A stretch of DNA of 24,425 nucleotides, from positions 1 through 24,425 of IMG/VR virus record IMGVR_UViG_3300025151_003787; one strand, written 5' to 3'. This DNA is from a virus. Positions 1-9,900 of this stretch are shown here, piece by piece. The position numbers and the translations under genes were made by a program. The notes beneath the pieces are model-generated. The model was not told where the DNA came from. It was given only the letters and a program-made list of their open reading frames with translations, and did not search any database. Each line of letters starts with the position of its first letter. The first letter of the stretch is position 1.

Positions 1-84
1 TAAGTTAGTCGCCGTAACACCATGCCGGGTACCTGTTAAATATATGGTCTTACTCTCAGCGTTGAGATATGCTATCCTATTTTT

Positions 85-684
85 ATGGTTTATAAAGATA
101 CTAATAAAAAACCTACAGCTGCAAAGCGTTTGAGTATGCTTACACCGGATGGGTTGAGGAGAAGGGTCTTAGATGCTATCCCTACATGGGAGAAGTGGCA
201 CAGAGTATTACGACAAGTGGCTGTCTTGTTACCTACGCATGGCGATATAGATGCGATTGCTGAGGCTTTGGAGATGACATCTGACTCTTTAGAGAAGTTG
301 ATTAAGAAAAACCCCGATTTTGAAAAATTTTTGGAGGCTTACGCCTCTACTGGTGAATACCCTGTACAAGAAAGCAAGGGGGTTATATTAAAACATAGTC
401 ATCTTGTAGAACAGTTAGCCAACGAGTCTAGTGTTATTGCGTTAATCAAATTAGAAAGAAGTAATAAGTCTAACTTAGACCAGAAGATTGTAGAGGATGC
501 CGGTTGGTACCTTAACATTAAGCATGATTCCGAAAAGTATAAACAGTTCGTTGACCACAACACTACTAAGTATAGAGAAAAGATAGAGTATAAAGCAGCA
601 CAGGCTAAGAGTAGCTCTAACGGTAGTGGCTTACAACACTTTAAGCAAACTATAGACCCAGAGGAACTAGCTCCTGTTGAATAA
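85..684 (+). CDS. putative terminase small subunit
   Basis: A 199-aa protein directly upstream of, and overlapping, the large terminase. That position is typical of the small subunit, which recognises phage DNA and hands it to the packaging motor. Residues about 52-80 (around DIDAIAEALEMTSDSL) look like a helix-turn-helix of the kind small terminases use to bind DNA. The rest is charged and helical, and the C-terminus is Ser/Gly-rich and acidic. No catalytic motif is expected or seen. The start is uncertain: the ATG at 85 lacks a clear ribosome binding site, and an in-frame ATG at 136 (residue 18) would still keep the whole helical part. Function is inferred mainly from gene order and the helix-turn-helix-like stretch, because small terminases diverge too far to recognise by sequence alone. 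Confidence 0.6.
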   Translation: MVYKDTNKKPTAAKRLSMLTPDGLRRRVLDAIPTWEKWHRVLRQVAVLLPTHGDIDAIAEALEMTSDSLEKLIKKNPDFEKFLEAYASTGEYPVQESKGVILKHSHLVEQLANESSVIALIKLERSNKSNLDQKIVEDAGWYLNIKHDSEKYKQFVDHNTTKYREKIEYKAAQAKSSSNGSGLQHFKQTIDPEELAPVE

Positions 685-2206
685 ATATACTTACATGCCT
701 ACAGAATGGCAGAAAAAACTACATGGCGTTAAGTCTAGGGTTAAATATATATGGGCTGGTCGTAGGGCTGGTAAAGGTAGAGCAGTTATTCAGGAAGCTT
801 TAAGTCTTATAGATGAAACATCTAAGAAAAAGTTTGTAGTTAATGGTGTTGATATGACTAATACCCTAGTACCCCCTATACATATATGGACAGTGGCTCC
901 TACACGGGCACAGATGAGACAGGTATGGAATGAAATGAAAGCGTTTATTCCTGAACACCTAATTAAGAAAAGAGTAGCCGGTCAAGCAGGTGGTAGAGGT
1001 TCTGGTTGGAAAGAAGATGAGATGTATGTAGAACTGGAAATGAGAGATGAATTAGGTAATTGGCTTCCGGGTACACACAGAAGAACTGTATTGTGGGAGT
1101 TAAAGTCAGCAGATAACCCTGAGTCATTACAGACTGTAGGATTAGACTTTTTACACATAGCTGAGGGTCAGGATATTAAAGAAGCTGCATGGCATAAGGT
1201 AAGACCTACTCTTAACTCTCCGGGTAGAATGGGCAGGGCTTGTATAGAAGGTATACCACCTATATCTAGGTCTCACTGGTTCTCTAGGAGGTTTCGTGCT
1301 GCAGAAAACAAACCAGACAATAATGCAGTATCTATAAGAGCAACTACATTTGATAACCACTATCTTAGTAAAGAACAGTTAGAAGATATACAAAAAGAAA
1401 AAGAACTAACTACAGAAGCTATATGGGAGAGACACTATATGGCTAAACAACCTGAGGGTGCTGGTGGGTTCTTTTCTAAAATACATGAAGCTAGTACTGG
1501 TAGAGAACAGTTAAGACCCTCTGCAGATAGACAGTATGTAGCTGGATTAGACTTAGGTAAACAAGTAGACCCTACAGTATTAATTATTAAAGATAGAGTA
1601 ACTAGAGAGTCTGTATATGCTATGGAAATGCTTAAGACAGACTGGGTACTACAGAGAGAAAGTATAGCAAAGGAATGTGAAGATTGGGGTGTGCAAGAAG
1701 TTAGAATAGATAGTTCAGGTATGGGTGGTGATGTAATCTATGATGAGCTATTAGCTATGAATGTACCGGTAGTAGCATTTAAGTTTACACCACAGTCTAA
1801 ATACCAATTATTTCTTAACTATGCTATAGCCTTACAAAATGGTACTGTGCATTTTCCTACATCTTGGGATAAACTAAAGAATCAGATGGAGGCGATAGAG
1901 GTGAAACAGTCCGGTATGGGTTATCAGTTTTCACACCCTGATAGTCCACATGATGACTGGGTAGATGCTGAATGTTTAGCATTAATGGCTTGCGACCCAG
2001 CTATGCTAGATGAAAACCAACAGCAAGTAATACCTAGCATAAGGACTTTAGAACCTTTAGGTGGTGTGTCAAATACTTCTAGAATTATTCAAAGAATAAA
2101 AAGAGAAAGAAGAAGAAAACAAATAGAGGAGCTTCAAAATACTCACCCTGATTTGGTGCTAAATGGAGTTCCGTTAACACTTGAGGAGAATGTCCAATGG
2201 CAATGA
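677..2206 (+). CDS. terL: terminase large subunit (packaging ATPase and nuclease)
   Basis: The 509-aa motor protein that pumps DNA into the prohead and cuts it. Visible motifs: a Walker A-type loop at residues 28-34 (GRRAGKG after an aromatic strand); a Walker B/catalytic region LDFLHIAEGQD at 156-166, with E163 as the likely catalytic acid; and an RNase H-fold nuclease with acidic residues at D292 (AGLDLG), D345 (VRIDSSG) and the DDWVD cluster at 426-430. Length and domain order (ATPase then nuclease) fit the family. The start used is a TTG at 677, which follows a GAGGA sequence at 661-665 and overlaps the upstream gene by 8 bases. An in-frame ATG at 695 is a realistic alternative and would remove six residues. 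The 3' end overlaps the portal gene by 10 bases, so the two are probably translated together. Confidence 0.93.
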   Translation: MNKYTYMPTEWQKKLHGVKSRVKYIWAGRRAGKGRAVIQEALSLIDETSKKKFVVNGVDMTNTLVPPIHIWTVAPTRAQMRQVWNEMKAFIPEHLIKKRVAGQAGGRGSGWKEDEMYVELEMRDELGNWLPGTHRRTVLWELKSADNPESLQTVGLDFLHIAEGQDIKEAAWHKVRPTLNSPGRMGRACIEGIPPISRSHWFSRRFRAAENKPDNNAVSIRATTFDNHYLSKEQLEDIQKEKELTTEAIWERHYMAKQPEGAGGFFSKIHEASTGREQLRPSADRQYVAGLDLGKQVDPTVLIIKDRVTRESVYAMEMLKTDWVLQRESIAKECEDWGVQEVRIDSSGMGGDVIYDELLAMNVPVVAFKFTPQSKYQLFLNYAIALQNGTVHFPTSWDKLKNQMEAIEVKQSGMGYQFSHPDSPHDDWVDAECLALMACDPAMLDENQQQVIPSIRTLEPLGGVSNTSRIIQRIKRERRRKQIEELQNTHPDLVLNGVPLTLEENVQWQ

Positions 2207-4101
2207 GTTATGCTGAAATGGAAAGTGCTGCAGAACAGACTGCAAATTTTTTATCTGCATCTCCAGAAGATGAACCAGAACTTACTTTACAATGGATTAG
2301 AGCACAAATGTCGCAAGAAGGAGTTATGGCTTCCTTCCGTAATTTTTATAGAAACTGCGAAGAAGCAGATGATTTTTATTTAGGTGATTTTGATTTTTCA
2401 GTACCAGAAGGTGGTAACCAAGTAAAACTAGGTACTTTCCATTCTATTATAGAAACACTTGTAGCTCATGCTAGTCCTAAGTATATAGACATAGATGTAC
2501 CACCACCGGGTCCTAGAGCTGCTGCTAGAGCAGAGCTTATAGAAAAGTTCCTACAAGGTGCTCATCACATGATTCAACAAAATACTCCTGTACAAAGAGA
2601 GATAGTAAAACATCAAGGATTGTATGGTGTTGCATGGGCAAAATACGAATTTGCTGGACATATGTGGAGTGATTTCCCAGACCAAGAAGAAGGTGAGTCA
2701 GATGCTTCATACAAGGAGAAAATACAGCAAATCATTACTGACAGAAAATTTAATTTCCCAATAATTGCTGAGGTTGTGAATCCTCAAGAGTGTGTGTGGG
2801 ATATAGCATCTACAAATCCTAGATGGATTATAAAGTTTTGTGAGATGGATGCTTCATGGGTAAAAGCACACTTTCCAGAGTACGAAGGTAAAGTAAGTGG
2901 AACTGTAGAGTTTTTAGAAGTATGGACATCTACTCATGTAGGTTATGTAGCTGATGATAGATGGGCTATGGCACCTAGACAACACAATTACGGAAAAATA
3001 CCTTTTGTACAGTACTACCCACAAATGGGTGTAAAAACTATAGGTAGAAAGCCAGAACATCTATATAGAGGTATAGGTCATGGTAACTTTGGTATGCTTA
3101 GAGCAGAATCAAGATTAGCATCGCAGTACTTAGATATAGTCGGTAGAAATGCTTGGGCTAATATTTCATTTAGAGGACCTAGAGGTCTTACAGAAGAAGT
3201 TATGTCAGAGTATTCTCAAGAGCCGGGTGCTAGAAACTATGTACCACCTAATGTTGAAGTAGTTCCAGACCCAGTAGCAGAGGCACCACAAAGTATATTA
3301 ATAGCTATGCAAACTATAAAAGGTGCGATAGAAGCTAATACAGTTCCTAGCGTAACTAGAGGAGAAAGACCAGTAGGAGCAGCATCTGGTTATCATACTG
3401 CTGTTCTTGCAGGTATAGCTAGTTTAAACTTTAGTGCTGTAGCAAATGCAACCGAAAGAGGTATGCAGGAAGCTAACGAAATATTATTAAGGATAGTTGA
3501 AGATGTAATTATGGATGAGGTTACTGTATTTGGTAAAACAGAATCAGGTAACTTAGATGCTAAACTAAAACCTAACGACATTCGTGGACATCATGTAAGC
3601 ATAGTTAGGTTAAATAGCACTAGCCCAGAAGAACAAGAAAGAAAACTAGGTCTTTGGAGAGATACTTGGAGAACTGGTTTCGTAGATTGGGCAACAGCAT
3701 TACGAAGTGCTGGTGTATCTAACCCATTAGAAGTTATAGGTAACAGAATAGCTGAAGATTTCTTTGAAATGCCTGAAGTTAAAGGATTGTTTGCTCAGAT
3801 AGCTGCAGAGAAACTACCTCAACTATCTCAAGCTATACAAGCAGCAACAGGTACTACTACAGATAACGCTACATCTATAGCTGCTAATATATTAAATACA
3901 CAAGGTTCTACTCAATTAACTAATCCGGGTAACTTTGGTCCGGGTAATCAAGCTGCTGCAGGTGGTGGACAAGTACCTAGACCAGTAATGCCGGGTAGTT
4001 TAGAAGAAATGAATCAGGTAGGTAGACAGATAGCAGGACCTAGAAGTGGACCTAGAAGAACAGTTGGAGCAGATATGGCTCCGGGAGGTGGTAACTACTA
4101 A
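2197..4101 (+). CDS. portal protein (head-tail connector)
   Basis: A 634-aa protein forming the dodecameric ring through which DNA enters and leaves the head. It follows the large terminase directly, and its length matches portals of short-tailed phages of the T7 gp8 type (roughly 500-700 aa). Recognisable portal-like stretches include a wing/clip region with many aromatics (about residues 180-330), SRLASQYLDIVGRNAW near 305-320, and a helical segment after IRGHHVSIVRLNSTSPEEQE near 465-485. The last ~75 residues are a Gly/Pro/Gln-rich, probably disordered tail. AGGAG at 2184-2188 lies 8 bases before the ATG at 2197, which favours that start over the second ATG at 2203. The stop codon overlaps the next start as TAATG. 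All six Pro-Gly pairs use CCG, while the other prolines are CCA or CCT (see findings). Confidence 0.88.
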   Translation: MAMSYAEMESAAEQTANFLSASPEDEPELTLQWIRAQMSQEGVMASFRNFYRNCEEADDFYLGDFDFSVPEGGNQVKLGTFHSIIETLVAHASPKYIDIDVPPPGPRAAARAELIEKFLQGAHHMIQQNTPVQREIVKHQGLYGVAWAKYEFAGHMWSDFPDQEEGESDASYKEKIQQIITDRKFNFPIIAEVVNPQECVWDIASTNPRWIIKFCEMDASWVKAHFPEYEGKVSGTVEFLEVWTSTHVGYVADDRWAMAPRQHNYGKIPFVQYYPQMGVKTIGRKPEHLYRGIGHGNFGMLRAESRLASQYLDIVGRNAWANISFRGPRGLTEEVMSEYSQEPGARNYVPPNVEVVPDPVAEAPQSILIAMQTIKGAIEANTVPSVTRGERPVGAASGYHTAVLAGIASLNFSAVANATERGMQEANEILLRIVEDVIMDEVTVFGKTESGNLDAKLKPNDIRGHHVSIVRLNSTSPEEQERKLGLWRDTWRTGFVDWATALRSAGVSNPLEVIGNRIAEDFFEMPEVKGLFAQIAAEKLPQLSQAIQAATGTTTDNATSIAANILNTQGSTQLTNPGNFGPGNQAAAGGGQVPRPVMPGSLEEMNQVGRQIAGPRSGPRRTVGADMAPGGGNY

Positions 4102-4289
4102 TGGCTAAACAAAATAGCAATAGTTTAGATATAGGATTTAGTAAATTCCTAGATTATGCTACCCTAGCATTAAAGGCAGTAGATAATAGATATAAAGAAT
4201 TTGAAGTGCCAGAGGTAAAACAAAAACAGCAAAGAGTAGTGAGACCTAAACCAATAAATTTAAATAACCCATTTCAAGGAGATTTTTAA
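4101..4289 (+). CDS. small protein of unknown function downstream of portal
   Basis: A 62-aa basic protein with no family I recognise. It starts on the last base of the portal stop codon (TAATG), with a GGAGGTG-type site at 4084-4090, and ends directly before the ATG of the next gene. It begins MAKQNSNSLDIGFSKFLDYA, has a predicted helix at about residues 12-35, and ends in a Lys/Arg/Pro-rich tail. Its place between the portal and two large virion-type proteins suggests a small structural or assembly factor, but nothing in the sequence proves that. The tight coupling on both sides makes it likely to be a real gene. Confidence 0.7.
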   Translation: MAKQNSNSLDIGFSKFLDYATLALKAVDNRYKEFEVPEVKQKQQRVVRPKPINLNNPFQGDF

Positions 4290-6959
4290 ATGCCGTGGAT
4301 ACAAACAGAAGAAGGTGGATTAGTTTGGGAGCCAGAAACACAAGGTAATACTTATATGGGTGGAGTAACTAGCCCTATGTCTTCTCAAGCAACAACAACT
4401 AACCCTTATATAAGCACAGTAGCTCCTCCACCAACTCAACCTGAGTTTGATTTTGATAAATCTTATTTTGCACCAGAAGGACCAACTTCTGTAGACGAAG
4501 GTCCAAACTTAATGAGTCTTTCTGATATACCACCTAATTTAAATCAAAATATGATAACTGCTCCTAAAGGTTTAACTGATGCTGATTTACCAGTTGAATT
4601 TCAAAACGCAGAGCTTAGAAATACTATTACTCAAAATATGTTAAATTCAGCTCCAGAAGCATTTCGTTTGGCAATGATAGCTGGTGGTAAAGATTATATG
4701 AATCAAGTACCTGTTGATGAATTTATGAGAAATTATCAAAAAGATGGTATGTATAGTGATGGCTCTATAGAAACTATATTAGCTTTTGCTAATCAAATGG
4801 GAGCATCACCTGAAGACATTATAGATATCTATGCTCCGGGTGGAATGAGAGACCCACAAAGAAGGCTTTTAGATAAAGTAGCAGCAGACCCAAGTGGAAT
4901 AACTCTTAGTAGTGCAGAAAGAGCAGAATATGAATCAATAGTAGCTGCAATAAATGCAGGTACACTTTATTCTCCATATGCTCTTAACGTGCTTAATATG
5001 GAACGACCTGATTTAGGTCTTAATCCAATGGAAACTACGGTAGGTCCTGATGGAAATATGATTGGAAGTGGTTTGCCGGGAAGTCAAGTTCAAGGTTTTT
5101 CACCTGCTGAACAAATACAAGCACAAGATTATTTACGAGAAATACAAAAATATTTAACAGGTTTAACAGAGGTGGTTCCAACATTACCTACTAACTTAGC
5201 ACGAACTTATGTAGACGCAGCAGGTATACAACAACCTACCCCTGAATACCAAACAATATTAGATGCTTATCAAGGTGCACTAGCAGAACAAACTGGTAGA
5301 GAAATGCAACAAACTGAATTTGATAGAGAATTGCAACTTCAACAAAATCAGTTAGATGCTGACTCAGAAGCTTTAGCAAAAACATTAGATTCAAATAATT
5401 TTGCTGCTTACATACAAGCTTATAATAATGATAATAATATTACGCTTCAAAAGTATTTAGAAAGTAGAAATAATTCTCTTGAAAGATTTAGAATAGAACA
5501 ATCGCAACAGTTAGCAAGAATTACTGGGCAAACTGACAAAGAAATACAACAAATGATTTCTTCAGCTCAGCAATATGTAGCAGAAAGAAATGGAATTAGT
5601 GCTAGAGAAGTAGCAGATATACAAGCTGGTGTTGCAAGGCAAGTAAGTGCAGATGAAATTTCTATTGCTAGTATTCAGCAGCAAATGCAACAAGAAATTG
5701 CTAGATTAACTGGATTAGATGAAAGATATATAGCAGACCAACAAGCTGAAGCTCAAAAAAGTATAGCAGCAGACAATAGGGCTGCAGAAGAAAGAATAGC
5801 ATTAGAAAGCAGAACTGCTAACATTGCAATCGCACAAAGCACTAATACAGCAGAAACTGAAATAGCAAAAATAAGTGCAGATGCACAAATACAGATAGCA
5901 GAAGATAATAGAATATCTCAAGAAAAAGTAGCTCTAGCAAATTCATTAAATGTAGTTGCAGCAGCAGAAGCTACAGGTTTAAGTCAAGAAAAAGTTGCAC
6001 AGATTCAAGGAGATTATAATAAAGCAGTAGCAGAAGCCACTGGATTGTCAGCACAAGAAGTTGCAAAAATACAAGGATTATCTCAAGAGCAAATAGCTAA
6101 AATTAAAGCAGCATCTGAAGTTCAAGTAGCTCAACAAGCAGCTCAAGCACAAACAGGTGCAGCTCAGTTAGGAGCAGCAGAACAAAGATTTGCAACTACT
6201 ACACAAGCAGGAACAGAAAGAGCTATTGCACAATTACAAGCTGATACACAAACAAGAATAGCTCAAATACAATCTGATACTAGCAGAGACCAAGCAGCAA
6301 AAAATTTAGAAATAGCAACTGTTCAACAACAAGCTCAGGAAGCTATAGCAAGAATACAACAAGAAGGACAATTAGCTATTGCTCAACAACAGACTAATCC
6401 GTTTGGGTTATCTGCTGAAGAATATATGGCTATGCAAACTGCTCCGGGTGCAGTAAGTCCTGCAGATACATTAAGTACTGAGCAATATATAGATTTACAA
6501 AACTCACTTGCTAGAGGTGGTTTAAGTCCAGCACAACAAATTCAATTATATGAAGCACAGCAACAAGCACAAGCAAGTGCTCAAAGAGGAGGATTAACTC
6601 CACAAGACTTTATTAGTTTGCAAGAATCTGTAGCAAGAGGTGGTCTTACACCTGAGCAAAGATTAGCTGAACAACAACAAGGTCAATCAGTACAAGCATT
6701 AACTGCATTATTAACATTATTATCTAACCCTAGTGCTTTAGGTGCACTATCTACACTATCATCAGGTCAGACACCATTTGGTGGTGCAATACCTAGTGCA
6801 GCAGCATTACAGGGTAGGTCAAATGAGTTCTTAAACTTCTTACAAGGAGCTTTTGGAGCAGCAGGTGTAACTCCTTCTGCTTTAGTTAATTTAATACAAG
6901 GAGTAACTCCAGCAGGAGTATCTAATCCATTTGGAGCATTAACTGGTCAGGTGGCGTAA
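4290..6959 (+). CDS. Gln/Ala-rich coiled-coil virion protein, possible internal or ejection protein
   Basis: An 889-aa protein in three parts. Residues 1-330 are mixed and Pro/Asn-rich. Residues about 330-702 form one long, nearly uninterrupted heptad-like helix rich in Ala, Gln and Glu, with recurring units such as EVAxIQ, QEKVAQIQ, EQIAKIK and TRIAQIQ. Residues about 703-889 are a low-complexity tail with three copies of an RGGL(S/T)P motif (near residues 741, 765 and 783) and a Gly/Ala/Pro-rich end. No enzyme motif is seen. AAGGAGAT at 4276-4283 gives a strong ribosome binding site. Long coiled coils next to a giant protein recall the ejected internal virion proteins of short-tailed phages (T7 gp14-gp16), which build a channel across the cell envelope. 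The assignment rests on composition and context. A tape-measure role is less likely because no long-tail genes are present. Confidence 0.6.
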   Translation: MPWIQTEEGGLVWEPETQGNTYMGGVTSPMSSQATTTNPYISTVAPPPTQPEFDFDKSYFAPEGPTSVDEGPNLMSLSDIPPNLNQNMITAPKGLTDADLPVEFQNAELRNTITQNMLNSAPEAFRLAMIAGGKDYMNQVPVDEFMRNYQKDGMYSDGSIETILAFANQMGASPEDIIDIYAPGGMRDPQRRLLDKVAADPSGITLSSAERAEYESIVAAINAGTLYSPYALNVLNMERPDLGLNPMETTVGPDGNMIGSGLPGSQVQGFSPAEQIQAQDYLREIQKYLTGLTEVVPTLPTNLARTYVDAAGIQQPTPEYQTILDAYQGALAEQTGREMQQTEFDRELQLQQNQLDADSEALAKTLDSNNFAAYIQAYNNDNNITLQKYLESRNNSLERFRIEQSQQLARITGQTDKEIQQMISSAQQYVAERNGISAREVADIQAGVARQVSADEISIASIQQQMQQEIARLTGLDERYIADQQAEAQKSIAADNRAAEERIALESRTANIAIAQSTNTAETEIAKISADAQIQIAEDNRISQEKVALANSLNVVAAAEATGLSQEKVAQIQGDYNKAVAEATGLSAQEVAKIQGLSQEQIAKIKAASEVQVAQQAAQAQTGAAQLGAAEQRFATTTQAGTERAIAQLQADTQTRIAQIQSDTSRDQAAKNLEIATVQQQAQEAIARIQQEGQLAIAQQQTNPFGLSAEEYMAMQTAPGAVSPADTLSTEQYIDLQNSLARGGLSPAQQIQLYEAQQQAQASAQRGGLTPQDFISLQESVARGGLTPEQRLAEQQQGQSVQALTALLTLLSNPSALGALSTLSSGQTPFGGAIPSAAALQGRSNEFLNFLQGAFGAAGVTPSALVNLIQGVTPAGVSNPFGALTGQVA
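6522..6660 (+). repeat. three-copy RGGL(S/T)P motif in coiled-coil protein
   Basis: Within the C-terminal part of the coiled-coil virion protein, the hexapeptide RGGLSP or RGGLTP occurs three times at irregular spacing. Each copy is followed by a short Gln-rich helix (PAQQIQL, PQDFISL, PEQRLAE). The codons differ between copies (AGA-GGT-GGT, AGA-GGA-GGA, AGA-GGT-GGT), so the repetition is kept at protein level and is not a fresh DNA duplication. Confidence 0.65.
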
Positions 6960-9900
6960 TGGTATCGCCATTTAGAAATCCTTTTGATAATGAACCTACT
7001 GAAAGAAGTAGCAGATGGTCTTTTTTTAAGACTAAACAACAACAGATAAAAGACAGAAGGGATGCCCAAAGAAGACAAGCTCTTGCTAATCAACAAGCAG
7101 TATTTCAAAGACAAAATTTTACTCCTACACCTATACAAGATATAAATGTTGATAATTTATTTGAAGGTGCACAATCTGAAGCACTTATAGCTCAGGCAAA
7201 TGCAAATAACCCTAATCCTGCACTTAGAGAAGAAAGTAAAGGTTGGTTTAGTACATTAATGCAAAAATGGGATGATAAAACTGTAGAATTTGCAGGTAGT
7301 TCGTTAAATCCTTTTAATGCAGTAATTAACTTATATAATCCTTCTGCTGCTAGACAAATAGAATTGAAAAAAATGCGATATAAAAAAGAATATATTGCAT
7401 CTGGTCTAACAGATAAAGAAGCTGGAAGAAAAGCACAAAGAGCTGCTTGGAGAGAAACAGATATATCTCAAGTTAAAATAGCTGGAAAAACTATAGACCC
7501 AATTAAGTTTATGGGTGAAGTTGTTTCTGACCCTACTAACTTAGTATTTTTTGGTGCAGGTACTGCTTTAAAAGCTGCAGTAAAAGGTGGTGCAGCAATA
7601 GGTAGAAAACAATTAAAACTAACTGGTGCTAAGTTTGCAGATACAGGTAAAACAAAGACAGGCAATATTAAAGATATGGTATTAGAAGATGAGCTTATAA
7701 CTAATCCCGGTTTTTATTGGCAAAAACAAGCAGCTAGTGAATTAGATAAAACCTTTTTTCAAGGAGGAACTTTTGCACAACAAACTGCTGCTAGAAAAAC
7801 ATTTAGAAAATATTTATATGAACCTGAAAAATTAACTGAAAAAAACCTAAGAGATATTTATAACGACACAACAATATCTAATGCTTTAAGTAGATATAAA
7901 GCAGGAGAAATAAGTACAGAATCTTATGCAAGAAAAATGACTTATGAAAAATTTGAAGAATTATACAAAGCACCGATAGTTAAAACTAATAAACAATTTT
8001 TATCAAATCCTAAGTCAGACTATCAATATTTAGCTTTACAGGGTACAGCAGACAGTGCTGATTACATAACAGATTTAAAAGCTATGGGTTATGCTCTTGC
8101 TAATACTAAATCAAAACTAATGGCACCTTTAAGATTTGGCTGGAAATATATTGACCCTGCACCTTTTCAAGTAAACTCAAAATTAGGTAGAGCTTTATTA
8201 ATACATGGTGCTAGAGAAAACGATAACAAAGTTTTAGTAGCTAATGCAGTTAGAAAACAAAAAGAACAATGGAAAAAATTAAGTTTAGGTGATGATATAG
8301 ACCTTAATAATTTGCCAGAAGAAGGAGCATTTGAAGCTTTAATAAATCCTAAATACGATTTTGCAGCAAATGGAAAAAATAAAGAAGCATTAGATTATTG
8401 GGGTACTTTTTTAGAAGAAGCTTTTGATGACACTGGTAAGTTAGCACCTCATATAAGAGCAACTAAAGCACAAGAAGAAGGGCTTAGGAAGATTCTTGAT
8501 GGATGGGGAGAACACGCAACACATTTAGTAGAAAATGGAGTTTATAGTCCTCAGCAAATGGGTCTTGCTGTAAAAACAGCAAAAGATGGAAGTCTTTATT
8601 ATGAACAAGATTTATTGCAAAGTGGAAGACGTTATGTAGGTCATATAGTTGAATCTATGGGTGATAGAGAATTAAGAAATCCTGTAGTTAATTTTACTAG
8701 AGCTTCTGGAGAAAGACCAAGAAAATATGCAAGTGATTTTACAAATGCTTTAGATGATGAAATTGCAGAATTAACAAGAGACCAAGCAAGAGAAATGGGT
8801 ATTAAATACCTTAATAATCCTATATCTGTTTACGACATAAAAAGTGGTGAAATAATGGATAGAATAAATGATGTTGCTTTTATTAACAGAATGAAAATAC
8901 TTGGAGATAAAAGATTCCAAACAAGTGATAGTTATCTTGCTGTAAAGAAAAAAATAGCAGACGTAGAAGATACTTTTAATAGTATTGTAAAAACAATAGA
9001 AGAAACATCTTTTAATCCAAAAGCAACAGGTAAAAAAACTTTTCTAGCAGCCGGAGTAAATGAATTTGGAACAGAGCTTAAAACTATTTTACAAAACGTA
9101 GATGCTGATATAGCACCTGAAATAGAAGGCGTAACTAAAAAAATGTTAGAAGTTTTAGATGGTCCAATGAATCAAAGAGCTAGACAGTTAGAAAATGTTG
9201 AAAACGAATTAGCAACTGTAATAACCAAGATGGATGAAGAAGGAGCTATTATTTCAGAGCTAAGAAGAACATTAAATAAAGGTTTGCCTGCTTTACCACC
9301 AATAGATTTAGAAAAATCTACTAGGTCAAGAATAAAAACAGTATTAGGTGGTGCATCTCATAAAATAATGGAAGGAAAAGGAGAATTTGATGTTAATACT
9401 TTACTTAATATAAGAAACCAAAAAATACTAGAAGATGTTGTAGGTTCTGCAAAAATTGATGCTAATTACCCAATAAGAGGTAAAGATATAGGAACTCCTA
9501 TTTCTGCAAGAAAAATTGTATTACCAAAAAATATTGATGAGCTAAGACAATTAAGAAAAGACTTAAAAAATGTTCAACAAAAAATGGTAATGAGAAATTA
9601 CTCAAAAGCTGTAATAGCTAATGTTAATGAAACAGAAAGAACAGTATTTAGATTAATAAAAGAACATAACGCTACATCAAAATTAAAAGTTAACAGAAAA
9701 GAATTAGACCCGATAAAAGATGTGTTAAATAAACTAGACGAATTGCAATTAGACAATCCTTTAGTAGTGCAAAAAATTAATAATCAAGATTTATTTAAAA
9801 ATCTAAATGATTTGGTAAGAGGATATACCAATTTAAAAAGTAGAAGAATAGCAGATAAATTTAAACAACAATTAATTAGAGAAAGTAAGATTGTAGTAAA

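Noticed and set aside
44-133. A 29-codon hydrophobic ORF (MVLLSALRYAILFLW...) overlapping the start of the putative small terminase
   Set aside because: It could pass for a one-helix membrane peptide, but it has no ribosome binding site and mostly overlaps the terminase frame. It would stand only if the terminase began at the ATG at 136.
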